DNA of 63,854 nucleotides from Sphaerochaeta sp. (GCA_016342655.1 JAEINL010000012.1:1-63854), one strand, 5' to 3'. Positions 42,518-50,665 are shown, counted from the first letter of the stretch. Program-made: numbers and translations. The notes: generated from the sequence alone by a model not told the origin.

Positions 42518-42645
42518 GGGACTGTGGTGGAAGCTAGGGAGGAACTCTAGTTTGGCAGACACAGATACAAATCTCCTTAACCAGCAGGAGCTAACGGTTT
42601 CCGGGTGGACGCACCCATGCAGGGTTCGAATCCCTGCCAGTCCCA
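42518..42645 (+). tRNA. tRNA-Leu-like gene with extra hairpins
   Basis: 128 bases. Acceptor GGGACTG pairs perfectly with CAGTCCC. The T arm GCAGGG-TTCGAAT-CCCTGC is perfect and a variable-arm hairpin GGGTG/CACCC is present. The D stem GTG/CAC and the loop residues GGAA...TTGGCAGA are Leu-type, but an 18-base hairpin (CTAGGG/CTCTAG) is inserted in the D loop. The anticodon domain is also longer than normal (stem CTCCT/AGGAG with an eight-base loop plus extra flanking bases). I cannot assign an anticodon. It could be a tRNA with insertions, a tRNA mimic or a decayed gene. Confidence 0.4.
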
Positions 42646-42672
42646 TAGCCAGAAATGGTACAAGTCGGGAGC

Positions 42673-42707
42673 GTCCGATCCTTAGCCTGAGCGGGGTCGG
42701 ACATTTT
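42673..42707 (+). terminator. hairpin between the phage tRNA genes
   Basis: GTCCGATCC pairs with GGGGTCGGAC (one G-U, one bulge) across an eleven-base loop and is followed by ATTTT, just before tRNA-Ser. It could be a weak terminator or an RNA-processing signal. Confidence 0.4.
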
Positions 42708-42791
42708 GGAGAGTTGGCCGAGTGGTCGAAGGCACCCGTCCTGAAAACGGGAGGGCGAACAGCCCCGAGGGTTCGAATCCCCCACTCTCCG
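42708..42791 (+). tRNA. phage tRNA-Ser (anticodon TGA) with C33
   Basis: Complete class II cloverleaf: acceptor GGAGAGT/ACTCTCC, Ser-type D arm (GCCGAGTGGTCGAAGGC), anticodon stem CCCGT/ACGGG, variable arm GGGC/GCCC, T loop TTCGAAT, discriminator G as in bacterial tRNA-Ser. The loop is CCTGAAA: position 33 is C instead of the nearly invariant T. Confidence 0.88.
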
Positions 42792-42812
42792 TTGATCAAT
42801 AAAGGAGGAGCA

Positions 42813-43253
42813 ATGAAAGACATCAATATCGTATCCATGACAGGGAGGCTAACCCGGGAGATTGAGATCAAGTACACCAAGGGGGGGACGCCAGTAGGGA
42901 AATTCTTCCTGGCAGTCAACAGAAACAAGAAACGGGGTGACAAGTGGGAGGATGAGGCGTCGTTCTTTGAATGCGCATATTTTGGAAAGGCTGCTGAAGG
43001 CCTTGCACAGTACCTTGTAAAGGGAAAGCAAGTCGGCATCTCTGGTGAAATGCGTCAGGAGAGATGGATCCAAGATGAACAAAACCATAGCCGAGTGGTC
43101 GTGATTGTTACCACCCTATCCCTGATGGGTTCCAAGGATGAGAACCAGAACAGGCCGAGCAACAATACCAGCAGGCCGCCACAACAGACACGATCAAACC
43201 CACCCCAGACTACCCAGGGACCGGAGTACTTCGATGATGACATTCCGTTCTAA
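42813..43253 (+). CDS. ssb: single-stranded DNA-binding protein
   Basis: 146 aa. The OB fold is evident (MTGRLTREIEIKYTKGGTPVGKFFLAVNR, FFECAYFGKAAEGLAQYLVKGKQVGISGE), with a Gln/Asn/Pro-rich linker and the acidic DDDIPF tip that recruits replication partners. AAGGAGGAG precedes the ATG. It is the first gene of the replication module. Confidence 0.95.
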   Translation: MKDINIVSMTGRLTREIEIKYTKGGTPVGKFFLAVNRNKKRGDKWEDEASFFECAYFGKAAEGLAQYLVKGKQVGISGEMRQERWIQDEQNHSRVVVIVTTLSLMGSKDENQNRPSNNTSRPPQQTRSNPPQTTQGPEYFDDDIPF

Positions 43254-43701
43254 GGCCAAGCCAAGGGAAAAGGCACTGGCAGCTTTCCAGAAGCTGAGGC
43301 GCTATCAGGAAGCCACCCCGAATGGGTATGTAAAGTGCATATCCTGCGGGAAGCTCATGAACGTAAAGGAAGCCCAGGGAGGTCACCTTGTAAGCAGACG
43401 CGTACGGGCCACCGAACTTGAGCATGACAACGTTTGGCCCCAATGTCCTAGGTGCAACGGTCCCCTATCAGGGAATGTGATTGCCTACAGGGCAAACCTT
43501 GTGAAGCTAATCGGGGTGGAACGGGTACAAAGGATAGAAGACCTTGCCAACGCCTCGGAAGGCGACGAGGAAGCCTACAGCAGGCTCACCGGGGAAGATA
43601 GGCGGGCAACTGTACGGAAACGGACCGAGGCCGAATACGAGGCCCTTGCAGCGGGGTTTCGGTCCCAGACCAGGATACTGCAGAAGGAGAAGGTTTCATG
43701 A
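43234..43701 (+). CDS. NinG/Rap-like recombination protein
   Basis: 155 aa. Zinc-finger core CISCGKLMNV...GGHLVSRR...HDNVWPQCPRCN with a helical C-terminus (LVKLIGVERVQRIEDLA), the pattern of phage NinG/Rap, a Holliday-junction-related endonuclease of lambda-like phages. It overlaps the ssb end by 20 bases; GGAG is seven bases before the chosen ATG. Confidence 0.85.
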   Translation: MMTFRSKAKPREKALAAFQKLRRYQEATPNGYVKCISCGKLMNVKEAQGGHLVSRRVRATELEHDNVWPQCPRCNGPLSGNVIAYRANLVKLIGVERVQRIEDLANASEGDEEAYSRLTGEDRRATVRKRTEAEYEALAAGFRSQTRILQKEKVS

Positions 43702-43955
43702 AGGTATACAGGATAAAGGCATTGGTTTTCCATGGGATTAGTGGACAGCTCGAATGGGCCACACTTCCCCATGACGGGGTAGTGGAGATCAGGAAGAATG
43801 GCGATCAGCTCTGTTGGAAGATATTCATCGGTATAGGAGAACGCATCAACGAATGCATCCTCAAGGGAATGTCCAAGAGTTCGGAACTGGCAAAGGAAGA
43901 GGCTGAAAAAGCATGGCAGGATTACCTCAGAGAATGCCTGGAAACAGCATTGTAA
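43698..43955 (+). CDS. unknown early phage protein
   Basis: 85 aa; beta-rich N-terminal half (YRIKALVFHGISGQLEWATL) and helical tail (SSELAKEEAEKAWQDYLREC). It starts in an ATGA overlap with the NinG-like gene. No family recognised. Confidence 0.7.
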   Translation: MKVYRIKALVFHGISGQLEWATLPHDGVVEIRKNGDQLCWKIFIGIGERINECILKGMSKSSELAKEEAEKAWQDYLRECLETAL

Positions 43956-43967
43956 GGGAGGATGAGC

Positions 43968-44201
43968 ATGACAACTACACAAGCGGTGACGGAAGTCCTC
44001 AAGGAATGGGGTCCGGGAACCGCCCTCTACGGATATGAGATACACAAGATGGTGGTCAGGAAGCTCAGGGCGAGTGGAGAGACCAAGAGGCCCCTTGATG
44101 CCACTGTCCTCAGACGATTGAGGGAAAGGGCCAGCATCTACGGGGTGCGGGTCCTCAAGCCCAGTGACAGCCTGTATTACAGGGAGGAGAAACGGTCATG
44201 A
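43968..44201 (+). CDS. small predicted winged-helix protein
   Basis: 77 aa from the ATG at 43968, six bases after GGAGG. The pattern YEIHKMVVRKLRASGETKRPLDATVLRRLRERASIYGVRVLK looks like a winged helix similar to those that read packaged phage control sites. Its stop overlaps the next gene (ATGA). Confidence 0.65.
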   Translation: MTTTQAVTEVLKEWGPGTALYGYEIHKMVVRKLRASGETKRPLDATVLRRLRERASIYGVRVLKPSDSLYYREEKRS

Positions 44202-44479
44202 GCTATACAATCAATTACACCAAGGAAATCGAAGCGATCAAGGGCCAAACGACAGCTCGGTTGATCCGCATACACCCAACCAACACTTCCGATGATCAGA
44301 AGGGTTTGCCATTGAGGACCAGGCTCTTGGGATCTGATTTCATGCAGTTGATCCTGACTACTGATCAGAGGCGCATAATCCATAAAACGTTGAGGGTCAC
44401 ACCCGAGAGAGTAGATTACTACCTTGCTGCAATCGGACAGACCTTCGAGATCACCATCGGCGGGAGTAAAAGAGTATGA
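44198..44479 (+). CDS. unknown early phage protein
   Basis: 93 aa, alpha/beta, no motif recognised. Overlaps its neighbours by four bases on both sides, so it is part of the replication operon. Confidence 0.7.
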   Translation: MSYTINYTKEIEAIKGQTTARLIRIHPTNTSDDQKGLPLRTRLLGSDFMQLILTTDQRRIIHKTLRVTPERVDYYLAAIGQTFEITIGGSKRV

Positions 44480-45381
44480 AATATACGATATTCGGATTTT
44501 CGCAGAAGAGGTTGCTTGAGCTCGGCCTCAGCGTAGACGATGCGCTGGTGCTCGACTGGTTTGTGACCTTCCAGGGATCAGGGAGAATGCGGACGATGAT
44601 TGTCGACGGTCTCTCCTGGTACTGGGTCAACTATGCAGGTGTTCTTGAGGATATCCCAATCGCTGCAGGTTCAGAGAAGACTATTGCAAGACGCTTTGCA
44701 AAGCTTGAGGCCTCCGGGGTGCTAGAGCACCTGACTGTCCGTGAAGGCGGGACATTCAGCTGCTTCAGACTCAATGAAATGATATACACAACCCTGGTAA
44801 TGGCTCCTCAGGACACCGCTTGCAAGGGTAAGACAAAAGTGTCCGACCCTAGGACAGAAATGTCCGAGGGTATGGATGACGAAACATTGCAGACGGTGGA
44901 TAAAAGTGTCCAAGGGCAGACAGAAATGTCCGAGGGTAAGACAAATTTGGGCGAGGGGGTCGGACAGAATTGGGAGACGGGGTCGGACAAAAATGGGCGA
45001 CCAAAAGACTCTCTTACCAGAAGAACTCACTTACCAGATAAGACTCCTGAAGAACCCCCTACCCCCACCGGGGGAAAATGTCCAGAAACGGCCAAGGCCC
45101 CAAGACAACGGTTCATGAAACCGACGCTCGAGGAGATTGCAGCCTATTGCCAGGAACGGGCAAACGGCATCGATGCCCAGGAGTTCTTCGATTCGAACGA
45201 GGCCAAGGGCTGGCTGGTAGGAACCACCAAGACCCCGATGAAAGACTGGCAGGCTGCAATCCGCACCTGGGAGAGGAACCGCAAGCTGAACCAGAATGGA
45301 AAAGTCAAGGAACGCTATCACAGCGAAGGGCATGCACCAGCCCCACTTTCGGGGTGGAACAAGATCGGAGGTACCAGATGA
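44476..45381 (+). CDS. phage replication initiator-like protein with internal iterons
   Basis: 301 aa. The N-terminal winged-helix domain (LSVDDALVLDWFVTFQ, SEKTIARRFAKLEASGVLEHLTV) resembles phage/plasmid replication initiators. A low-complexity middle (repeated TEMSEG, KVSD/KSVQ) is encoded by iteron DNA. The C-terminal domain (LEEIAAYCQERANGIDAQEFFD...KTPMKDWQAAIRTW) is of the DnaD-like/replisome-organiser type. Layout and neighbours correspond to lambda O. It overlaps the DnaC-like gene by four bases. Confidence 0.85.
   Translation: MKYTIFGFSQKRLLELGLSVDDALVLDWFVTFQGSGRMRTMIVDGLSWYWVNYAGVLEDIPIAAGSEKTIARRFAKLEASGVLEHLTVREGGTFSCFRLNEMIYTTLVMAPQDTACKGKTKVSDPRTEMSEGMDDETLQTVDKSVQGQTEMSEGKTNLGEGVGQNWETGSDKNGRPKDSLTRRTHLPDKTPEEPPTPTGGKCPETAKAPRQRFMKPTLEEIAAYCQERANGIDAQEFFDSNEAKGWLVGTTKTPMKDWQAAIRTWERNRKLNQNGKVKERYHSEGHAPAPLSGWNKIGGTR
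44832..45002 (+). repeat. seven 18-bp iterons, candidate replication origin
   Basis: Imperfect direct repeats with consensus GACARAARTGTCCGAGGG start at 44832, 44853, 44899, 44919, 44940, 44963 and 44986. Most spacings are 20-23 bases (two helical turns), with one 46-base gap. They lie inside the initiator gene, as in lambda-type origins. Confidence 0.8.
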
Positions 45382-46088
45382 GCGGACAAGGACAGGGTTT
45401 CATTCTGAACCTGGAAGCAAGGCGAAGGGAACGGGAGATTGACCAGTATGGCCATGAACTATCAAATGCCGAACGTATTGCCCTGGAAGCTGCTCAGAAC
45501 AGCCAGGCGGAGAATGAGGCAGCAGAGAAGAAGGCCTTCGAGTTCCGAAAATGGAAGACCGACCAGCTCTCCTCCATCCCCCCGAGGTTCATGGCAAAGG
45601 GCTTCGACAACTACCGGGCAACCTCACAGATACAGCGCGATGCAGTGGCCCATCTGAAGACCGGCAAGAGTGCCATCATCTATGGGGGAAACGGGCTGGG
45701 GAAGACCCACCTTGCCTTTGCATCCATCCGCTACCAGGTGGAACACGGGGTGAGCTCACGATATGCCCTGGCCTTTGATTTCTTCTCGGAGATCAAACGC
45801 TCGTTCAGGGACGATTCCACCGGGGCTGTGATGAAACGCTATGCCCAGGCCGGATACCTGGTGATCGATGAGGTTGACAAGGCCTTCGGGAGCCAGACAG
45901 AGTTCGTCTATCTGTATGCCCTGGTCAACGAGAGGTACAACATGATGCTCCCTACCGTATTGATCACCAATGCAAATGAAGACGACCTGGTATCAGTCAT
46001 CGGGACCTCGACACTCTCAAGGGTTGCAGGGGATGGGGCGATCATCGAGCTTTCCGGTGAGGACTACAGACAGAAGGCATTGGCATGA
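45378..46088 (+). CDS. DnaC-like helicase-loading ATPase
   Basis: 236 aa AAA+ protein: Walker A GGNGLGKTH, Walker B YLVIDEVDK, sensor-1 region VLITNANE and a C-terminal arginine finger region (TLSRVAGDG). It would load the host replicative helicase at the phage origin together with the preceding initiator. Ribosome-binding site GGAGG before the overlapping ATG. Confidence 0.93.
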   Translation: MSGQGQGFILNLEARRREREIDQYGHELSNAERIALEAAQNSQAENEAAEKKAFEFRKWKTDQLSSIPPRFMAKGFDNYRATSQIQRDAVAHLKTGKSAIIYGGNGLGKTHLAFASIRYQVEHGVSSRYALAFDFFSEIKRSFRDDSTGAVMKRYAQAGYLVIDEVDKAFGSQTEFVYLYALVNERYNMMLPTVLITNANEDDLVSVIGTSTLSRVAGDGAIIELSGEDYRQKALA

Positions 46089-46384
46089 GTGAAGAGCTGG
46101 AGCTACGAGGTGAGCGGGTGAACTCAAGATGCACCACTCCCATGAGAAAGCCGATTCAGAAGATTGCCAAGGGAATCAACAAGAGCATAGCAGAAAACAT
46201 CCCTTTCTGGCCGGAGGTGATCAGCTATCCGGAACTTGCAGAAAAGGTAGGCCTGTCGGTAACTGCTACCACAGCAAGGATTGCCGGTGTCCAGGAAGAA
46301 TATAAGGTATTCCAACATAAGAAGGGAGTCTCAAGGATACGGCCTGACTTCTCGAACCTCGACATAGGCCTGGTGAAATCATGA
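46085..46384 (+). CDS. small helix-turn-helix-like phage protein
   Basis: 99 aa. ISYPELAEKVGLSVTATTARIAGVQEEY has the spacing of a helix-turn-helix; the N-terminus is basic. Four-base overlaps on both sides. Specific role unknown. Confidence 0.65.
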   Translation: MSEELELRGERVNSRCTTPMRKPIQKIAKGINKSIAENIPFWPEVISYPELAEKVGLSVTATTARIAGVQEEYKVFQHKKGVSRIRPDFSNLDIGLVKS

Positions 46385-46746
46385 CAGAGGCAGCCAGCGA
46401 GAGCGAATGCCTGGAGGGGAAATACTATCGGGCAGACGGGAAAGTCTGGAGGATCTCCACTGTGCTGATCCGACACGATGGGGTGTTTCTGTTTCTTCAG
46501 AGGGACGAAGGCAAAAGGATCATCATGAGGGAGGTTCTTCTGGAAAGGACACGCATCATCAAAGGAGATGTGGATGAAGAAGGTAGTGGTTCCCAGACCG
46601 GGACGAAAGACATCAGCTGCGAAAAAGCAATGTGCAAGGGCACAGCTGATGGAAATATGGAAGACAGGCAAGATGGAGGAACTTCCTCCGCGGGTGAGGT
46701 TGGCAGTAGAGACGTTGGTACCCGAGTTGGGAAAGGTGAGAGATGA
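46381..46746 (+). CDS. unknown phage protein, 3' half overlapped by another frame
   Basis: 121 aa. The first ~60 residues look like a folded beta domain (KYYRADGKVWRISTVLIRHDGVFLFLQRDEG). The rest is low-complexity and Gly/Asp-rich, which suggests it is the shadow of the overlapping gene 46574-46762. The ATGA overlap of its stop with the HNH start nevertheless argues that ribosomes reach this stop. Confidence 0.6.
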   Translation: MTEAASESECLEGKYYRADGKVWRISTVLIRHDGVFLFLQRDEGKRIIMREVLLERTRIIKGDVDEEGSGSQTGTKDISCEKAMCKGTADGNMEDRQDGGTSSAGEVGSRDVGTRVGKGER

Positions 46747-46762
46747 TCAGAAGACGATGTAA
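46574..46762 (+). CDS. small basic phage protein in an overlapping frame
   Basis: 62 aa (MKKVVVPRPGRKTSAAKKQ start). GGAG six bases before the ATG, balanced composition and a helical C-terminus (PRVRLAVETLVPELGKV). It overlaps the previous gene by 173 bases in another frame and the HNH gene by 20 bases. Family unknown. Confidence 0.5.
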   Translation: MKKVVVPRPGRKTSAAKKQCARAQLMEIWKTGKMEELPPRVRLAVETLVPELGKVRDDQKTM

Positions 46763-47237
46763 GACATTCGGGTGTGCGAACCTCCATTACAACAAGAGCG
46801 GCTACTGCGACGACTGTACGCGCAAGCATGCAGTTGACTATACCGACGGCAGGGAATCTTCCAACAGTCGTGGCTACAACTACAAGTGGCGTGAGTTCTC
46901 CAAGAAGTTCCTCTCCACCCATCCGACCTGCGCCATCTGCGGTGCTCCTGCCCAGGTCACAGATCACCGCGACACCCCGGCCGAGATTATGCTCGACCTG
47001 TATGGGAGGTTCGACCTAGACCCGGCAAACTACCAGGCGCTCTGCACCAGCTGCAACACGCGCAAGGCCAAAGAGGACAAGATGAAAGTCGAGCAATACT
47101 TTGCACGCAAAGCAAATGGATACCCCGGGGGGGAGGGTCAAAAAAACGCTTCCGACCCCACGACCGCGCCGGTTAGTCTTGCCAACACACACGGAGGTTT
47201 TTATAAGGGGGTCCCGCTCGATGGCCAAGAAGAATAA
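46743..47237 (+). CDS. HNH endonuclease of the packaging module
   Basis: 164 aa. A CxxC zinc knuckle at the N-terminus, then CAICG...QVTDHRDT...NYQALCTSCNTRK gives the HNH nuclease with its structural zinc. HNH proteins next to terminase genes of cos-type HK97-like phages support DNA cleavage during packaging. Overlaps the terminase small subunit by 17 bases. Confidence 0.9.
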   Translation: MIRRRCKTFGCANLHYNKSGYCDDCTRKHAVDYTDGRESSNSRGYNYKWREFSKKFLSTHPTCAICGAPAQVTDHRDTPAEIMLDLYGRFDLDPANYQALCTSCNTRKAKEDKMKVEQYFARKANGYPGGEGQKNASDPTTAPVSLANTHGGFYKGVPLDGQEE

Positions 47238-47640
47238 GGCGGGTCTGCTGGCCAGAATCCCCCGCGCACCTGAGTATTTCGAGGAAAATGCACGGGCCGA
47301 ATGGACAAGGTTACTCAAGATACTGGTTGAAGATAAGCTGGTCACGACCCTTGACCTCAATGTGATCGAAGGGGCATGCATGAACTATGGCATCTACCGT
47401 GACATGTATGACGCAATCACTGCAAACGGCACCAGAACGATGGCGGAATATATCGACGAACGGGGTGGAAACAGCCAGAAACAGGGCGAATTGACGACCT
47501 TGAACAAGGCTTTCGACCAGTATACGAAGATACTGAGGATGTTCGGGGCCACCCCTGCGGCTCGCCATACCATGAAGCTCTCTTCAAAGGACAGCAACCC
47601 CGATGACGACGATCCCCTTGGCAGGGAGCTCGGCCTTTGA
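47221..47640 (+). CDS. terS: terminase small subunit (P27 family)
   Basis: 139 aa. The N-terminal KKNKAGLLARIPRAPEYFEENARAEWTRLLKIL and central helices (NVIEGACMNYGIYRDMYDAI) match the P27-type small terminase, which recognises phage DNA for packaging. AAGGGGG lies about nine bases before the ATG. Confidence 0.88.
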   Translation: MAKKNKAGLLARIPRAPEYFEENARAEWTRLLKILVEDKLVTTLDLNVIEGACMNYGIYRDMYDAITANGTRTMAEYIDERGGNSQKQGELTTLNKAFDQYTKILRMFGATPAARHTMKLSSKDSNPDDDDPLGRELGL

Positions 47641-49373
47641 GCGGAAAGAGGCTTGCAGTAGCGCTGAGGCAGAAGCTGGAGGCACGGCAGAAGGAGCTGT
47701 TCGAGGGGTATGTCAATGCAGTGGTGTCATGCACCAGGAAGGCAGGACTTCCTGAACGGCAGAAGGTCGAACGACATCTGAAGGACCTGAAAAGGACCGA
47801 CTGGGAATGGACCTTTGACTGGACAACAGCCCACAAGGCCCTCTGCTGGATGCAGGCAAATCTCAAGTTCCCCACAGGGCTCTGTCAGGGAAAGGCCCTG
47901 CTCCTGGAAGGCTGGCAGATATTCGACATCGCCACCCTTTTCGGCTGGGTCTCCATATCTGACAAGAGGCAGCGACGGTTCACCACCGGATATTGGCAGG
48001 TTGCCCGAAAGAACGGGAAGAGCACCATCGGAGGAGGAATTGCCGATTACCTTGCATTCGGTGACGACTATCCCGATGCTCGTGTCTACATCGCAGCATC
48101 CTCGATGGAACAATGTGAGGAATCGTTCGGTGCTGCAAGCAGCATGCTCACCCTGGGCTGGTACCAGGGCAAGGTCACTGTCTCAAATACCAAGAACAAC
48201 AAGCAGGTGGACCTCAACGGGTCCAAGGCATTCGTGAAGGGAATCAGTGCGAACCCGAAGGACGGCAAGCTACCCCACGGCCTGCTCCTTGACGAATACC
48301 ATCAGCATGTCGATAAGCAGCTCTACAACTCCATCGACAGTGGACGCGTGGCTGACCCGACGGCCATGATGCTGGTCATCACTACCGCCGGTGTGGAGCT
48401 GGGAGGGGTATGTCACCAGGAATATGAGAAGTGCAAGCAGATCCTGATGGGATCAGAAACCTCCGATCGGTACTGGATCAGCATCTACGAACCTGATGAG
48501 ACTGACAAGGACGATGATCCCATCTCTTGGGAGAAGGCCAACCCCAACATGGGCGTATCAGTCAATACTGGTATGTTGAAGGATCGCTATGACAAGTGCA
48601 AGCTCACCGAAAGCGACCTGGTTGATTTCCGTATCAAGAACATGGACCGGTGGGTCATGGGTTCGACCAGGTGGGCGAATATGGACATCTGGCTTGAACG
48701 CTGCTGTGACCCTTTCGATGTGGAGGAATTGAAGGGGCGTACTTGCTATGGAGGTTTGGACCTTTCGAGCACCAGCGACTTTACTGCCTTCGTGCTTACC
48801 TTCCCCCCTCAAAGTGAGGGTGAGAAATGGAAGCAGCTCTACATGTTCTGGGTTCCTGGGGACAACGTGGTGGCATTGTCCAGGCAATTGAGAAAACCTC
48901 TTCAGGACTGGGTAGCCAAGGGTCTGATGAGGGCCCCTACCGGTCCTGTCGTTGATTATGTTGATGTGGGCAACTTCATCAGGAATTGCATGAGCATTTA
49001 TGATCTTAGGCTGATAGCCTGCGATGCATGGAAACTGGAACTGTTCGCCAGCAAGGTCGGTGAATGGTTCGAGAACATCGCAGCAAAGTTCAGCCAGGGG
49101 ATGAGGAATATGTTCCTTCCGGTGGACCAGTACAAGGAGGCTTACCTTACAGGATTGATTTCCTGCGGGGGAAACCCTATCCAGACCTGGATGATGGACT
49201 GCGTGGAAAGCTCGACGGACTCGAATGGAAATACAAAACTGGTCAAGCCGAAACTGGAACGGTCCAAGACCAGGATAGACGGGGTGATTGCCTCAATCAT
49301 GAGCTACAATACGGCGGTCGATAATGAGGGACAAGGGAATATCGATGCAAAGGAGGATTTTCTTTTCTTTTAA
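47637..49373 (+). CDS. terL: terminase large subunit
   Basis: 578 aa. ATPase motor with QVARKNGKST (Walker A variant) and LLLDEYHQH (Walker B), followed by an RNase H-like nuclease domain (GGLDLSSTSDFTAFVL with metal-binding Asp). It translocates and cuts DNA at the portal. The start is a TTG inside the overlap with terS (TTGA), unusual but supported by coupling and by the family N-terminus. Confidence 0.95.
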   Translation: MSGKRLAVALRQKLEARQKELFEGYVNAVVSCTRKAGLPERQKVERHLKDLKRTDWEWTFDWTTAHKALCWMQANLKFPTGLCQGKALLLEGWQIFDIATLFGWVSISDKRQRRFTTGYWQVARKNGKSTIGGGIADYLAFGDDYPDARVYIAASSMEQCEESFGAASSMLTLGWYQGKVTVSNTKNNKQVDLNGSKAFVKGISANPKDGKLPHGLLLDEYHQHVDKQLYNSIDSGRVADPTAMMLVITTAGVELGGVCHQEYEKCKQILMGSETSDRYWISIYEPDETDKDDDPISWEKANPNMGVSVNTGMLKDRYDKCKLTESDLVDFRIKNMDRWVMGSTRWANMDIWLERCCDPFDVEELKGRTCYGGLDLSSTSDFTAFVLTFPPQSEGEKWKQLYMFWVPGDNVVALSRQLRKPLQDWVAKGLMRAPTGPVVDYVDVGNFIRNCMSIYDLRLIACDAWKLELFASKVGEWFENIAAKFSQGMRNMFLPVDQYKEAYLTGLISCGGNPIQTWMMDCVESSTDSNGNTKLVKPKLERSKTRIDGVIASIMSYNTAVDNEGQGNIDAKEDFLFF

Positions 49374-49496
49374 GTTTTCCAAGTGGCCGAAAGGTTGTAT
49401 GCTTTATATTAAATAGGATTTAATTATCCCGATGGGGAAAACTCTAGTGATTGATTCAATTTTTCGATGGATTAGAAATTCAAAGGTATCGTAGGA

Positions 49497-50249
49497 ATGG
49501 AAAAAATAAGTAAAACAATAGAAAAAATAAATCTTACTCTTAAGAAATATAAGGAGGTGATTGATCTCCTTTTGACATTAGCAATTATAATATTGACAAT
49601 TTTTATCGGTTCCATAGCAAACAATCTTTCTAACAACACTCTTGAAATACAAAAAATTATTAATTCCCCACTATTTGATATTTCCTTTGAAAAAACAGAT
49701 ATAATTGATAATGGGTTTAACAAAACATATAATACTCAGTACATTGCTGATGATAATGAATCACATATTATTTCAAATATTGGAGGCAATATAAGAGAAG
49801 CAACAATAAGTGATATGCACATTTTAGTTATAGTTATACAAAAAAATCATGAACCATTTAAATCCTTTAACGCAGTTATTGATAAATATTTTGAACGTAT
49901 TTCCCCCCGATCTACTTATCATGGTGAATTAAAAATTTACGAAGGTTTCTACAATTTATATAGACTATATATTTTTGAGAGGGATGCTCAAGAAAGATTT
50001 AAGAATGAATTTGACCTTGAAATATATATGTATCCTCGCCACTTTTATAAAATCAGTTATATAACAACTTGGGGGGATAAAGATATAAAATATTATGAAG
50101 CTTCCGAATCAGAAGGAACCATAGAATTAACCAGTGACGAGGGGAAAACAGTTTTTGTTAATTCGGATTCTTGGTGTCTTGAAAATCATTGTGATTTAAG
50201 TTCAGCTTATAACCCTGAACTATTAAATGAAATCATAGATAAATTATAA
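49497..50249 (+). CDS. membrane-anchored protein of unknown function (AT-rich insertion)
   Basis: 250 aa. An N-terminal helix of charged residues is followed by one strong transmembrane segment (VIDLLLTLAIIILTIFIGSIAN). The rest is soluble, probably external, and rich in beta strands. AT-rich codon use contrasts sharply with the flanking packaging genes. Placement between terminase and portal marks it as a moron gene. Membrane exclusion proteins are one class of such cargo, but no motif proves this role. Confidence 0.7.
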   Translation: MEKISKTIEKINLTLKKYKEVIDLLLTLAIIILTIFIGSIANNLSNNTLEIQKIINSPLFDISFEKTDIIDNGFNKTYNTQYIADDNESHIISNIGGNIREATISDMHILVIVIQKNHEPFKSFNAVIDKYFERISPRSTYHGELKIYEGFYNLYRLYIFERDAQERFKNEFDLEIYMYPRHFYKISYITTWGDKDIKYYEASESEGTIELTSDEGKTVFVNSDSWCLENHCDLSSAYNPELLNEIIDKL

Positions 50250-50665
50250 ATATCCTGTGTACCTCATGTTTCTTTTCCCCGAGAATGAATGCTCAAGCGT
50301 CAGGAATAAACTATGTCGAAGCATATCATATTATATCATATCATTCCAAAAACAACCAATCGAGGTATTCAATAAGCATTGATGTCGAGGCAAACATCAT
50401 AGCGTTTTTCCCAACATGTCATAAAAAAATCTACTTTGGATAAGATAGCGAAAGAAATGAGATGTATCATACATTATTGGAGAAACGGAAAGACCGGCTA
50501 AAGAACTGTAGGATTTTTTCAACAAAATCCGAACCGAAAGGTATCGAGATTTGAACCCCAAATATCTTTCCCAAAAGGCGACTTCTTTTATTTAATTTTT
50601 TAACAAACATATGCTTTCTTTATCAATAAGTTGTAGTTATATTGGAATTAAGGAGGTCTTTTAAT
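50250..50665. other. AT-rich non-coding stretch
   Basis: No frame with coding character. It contains ATATCATATTATATCATATC-type palindromic runs near 50324-50342 and a T-loop-like string on the minus strand without acceptor or anticodon partners. Probably the promoter region of the P-loop gene plus insertion debris. Confidence 0.4.

Noticed and set aside
42552-42812. N-terminal extension of the SSB gene
   Set aside because: It reads through the Leu-like tRNA and tRNA-Ser; the true ATG at 42813 has AAGGAGGAG.
45078-45377. Upstream extension of the DnaC-like gene
   Set aside because: Overlaps the initiator in another frame; the ATG at 45378 has a ribosome-binding site and the usual ATGA coupling.
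50530-50580. T-loop-like string on the minus strand suggesting a further tRNA
   Set aside because: Flanking bases do not pair and no acceptor or anticodon arm can be formed.
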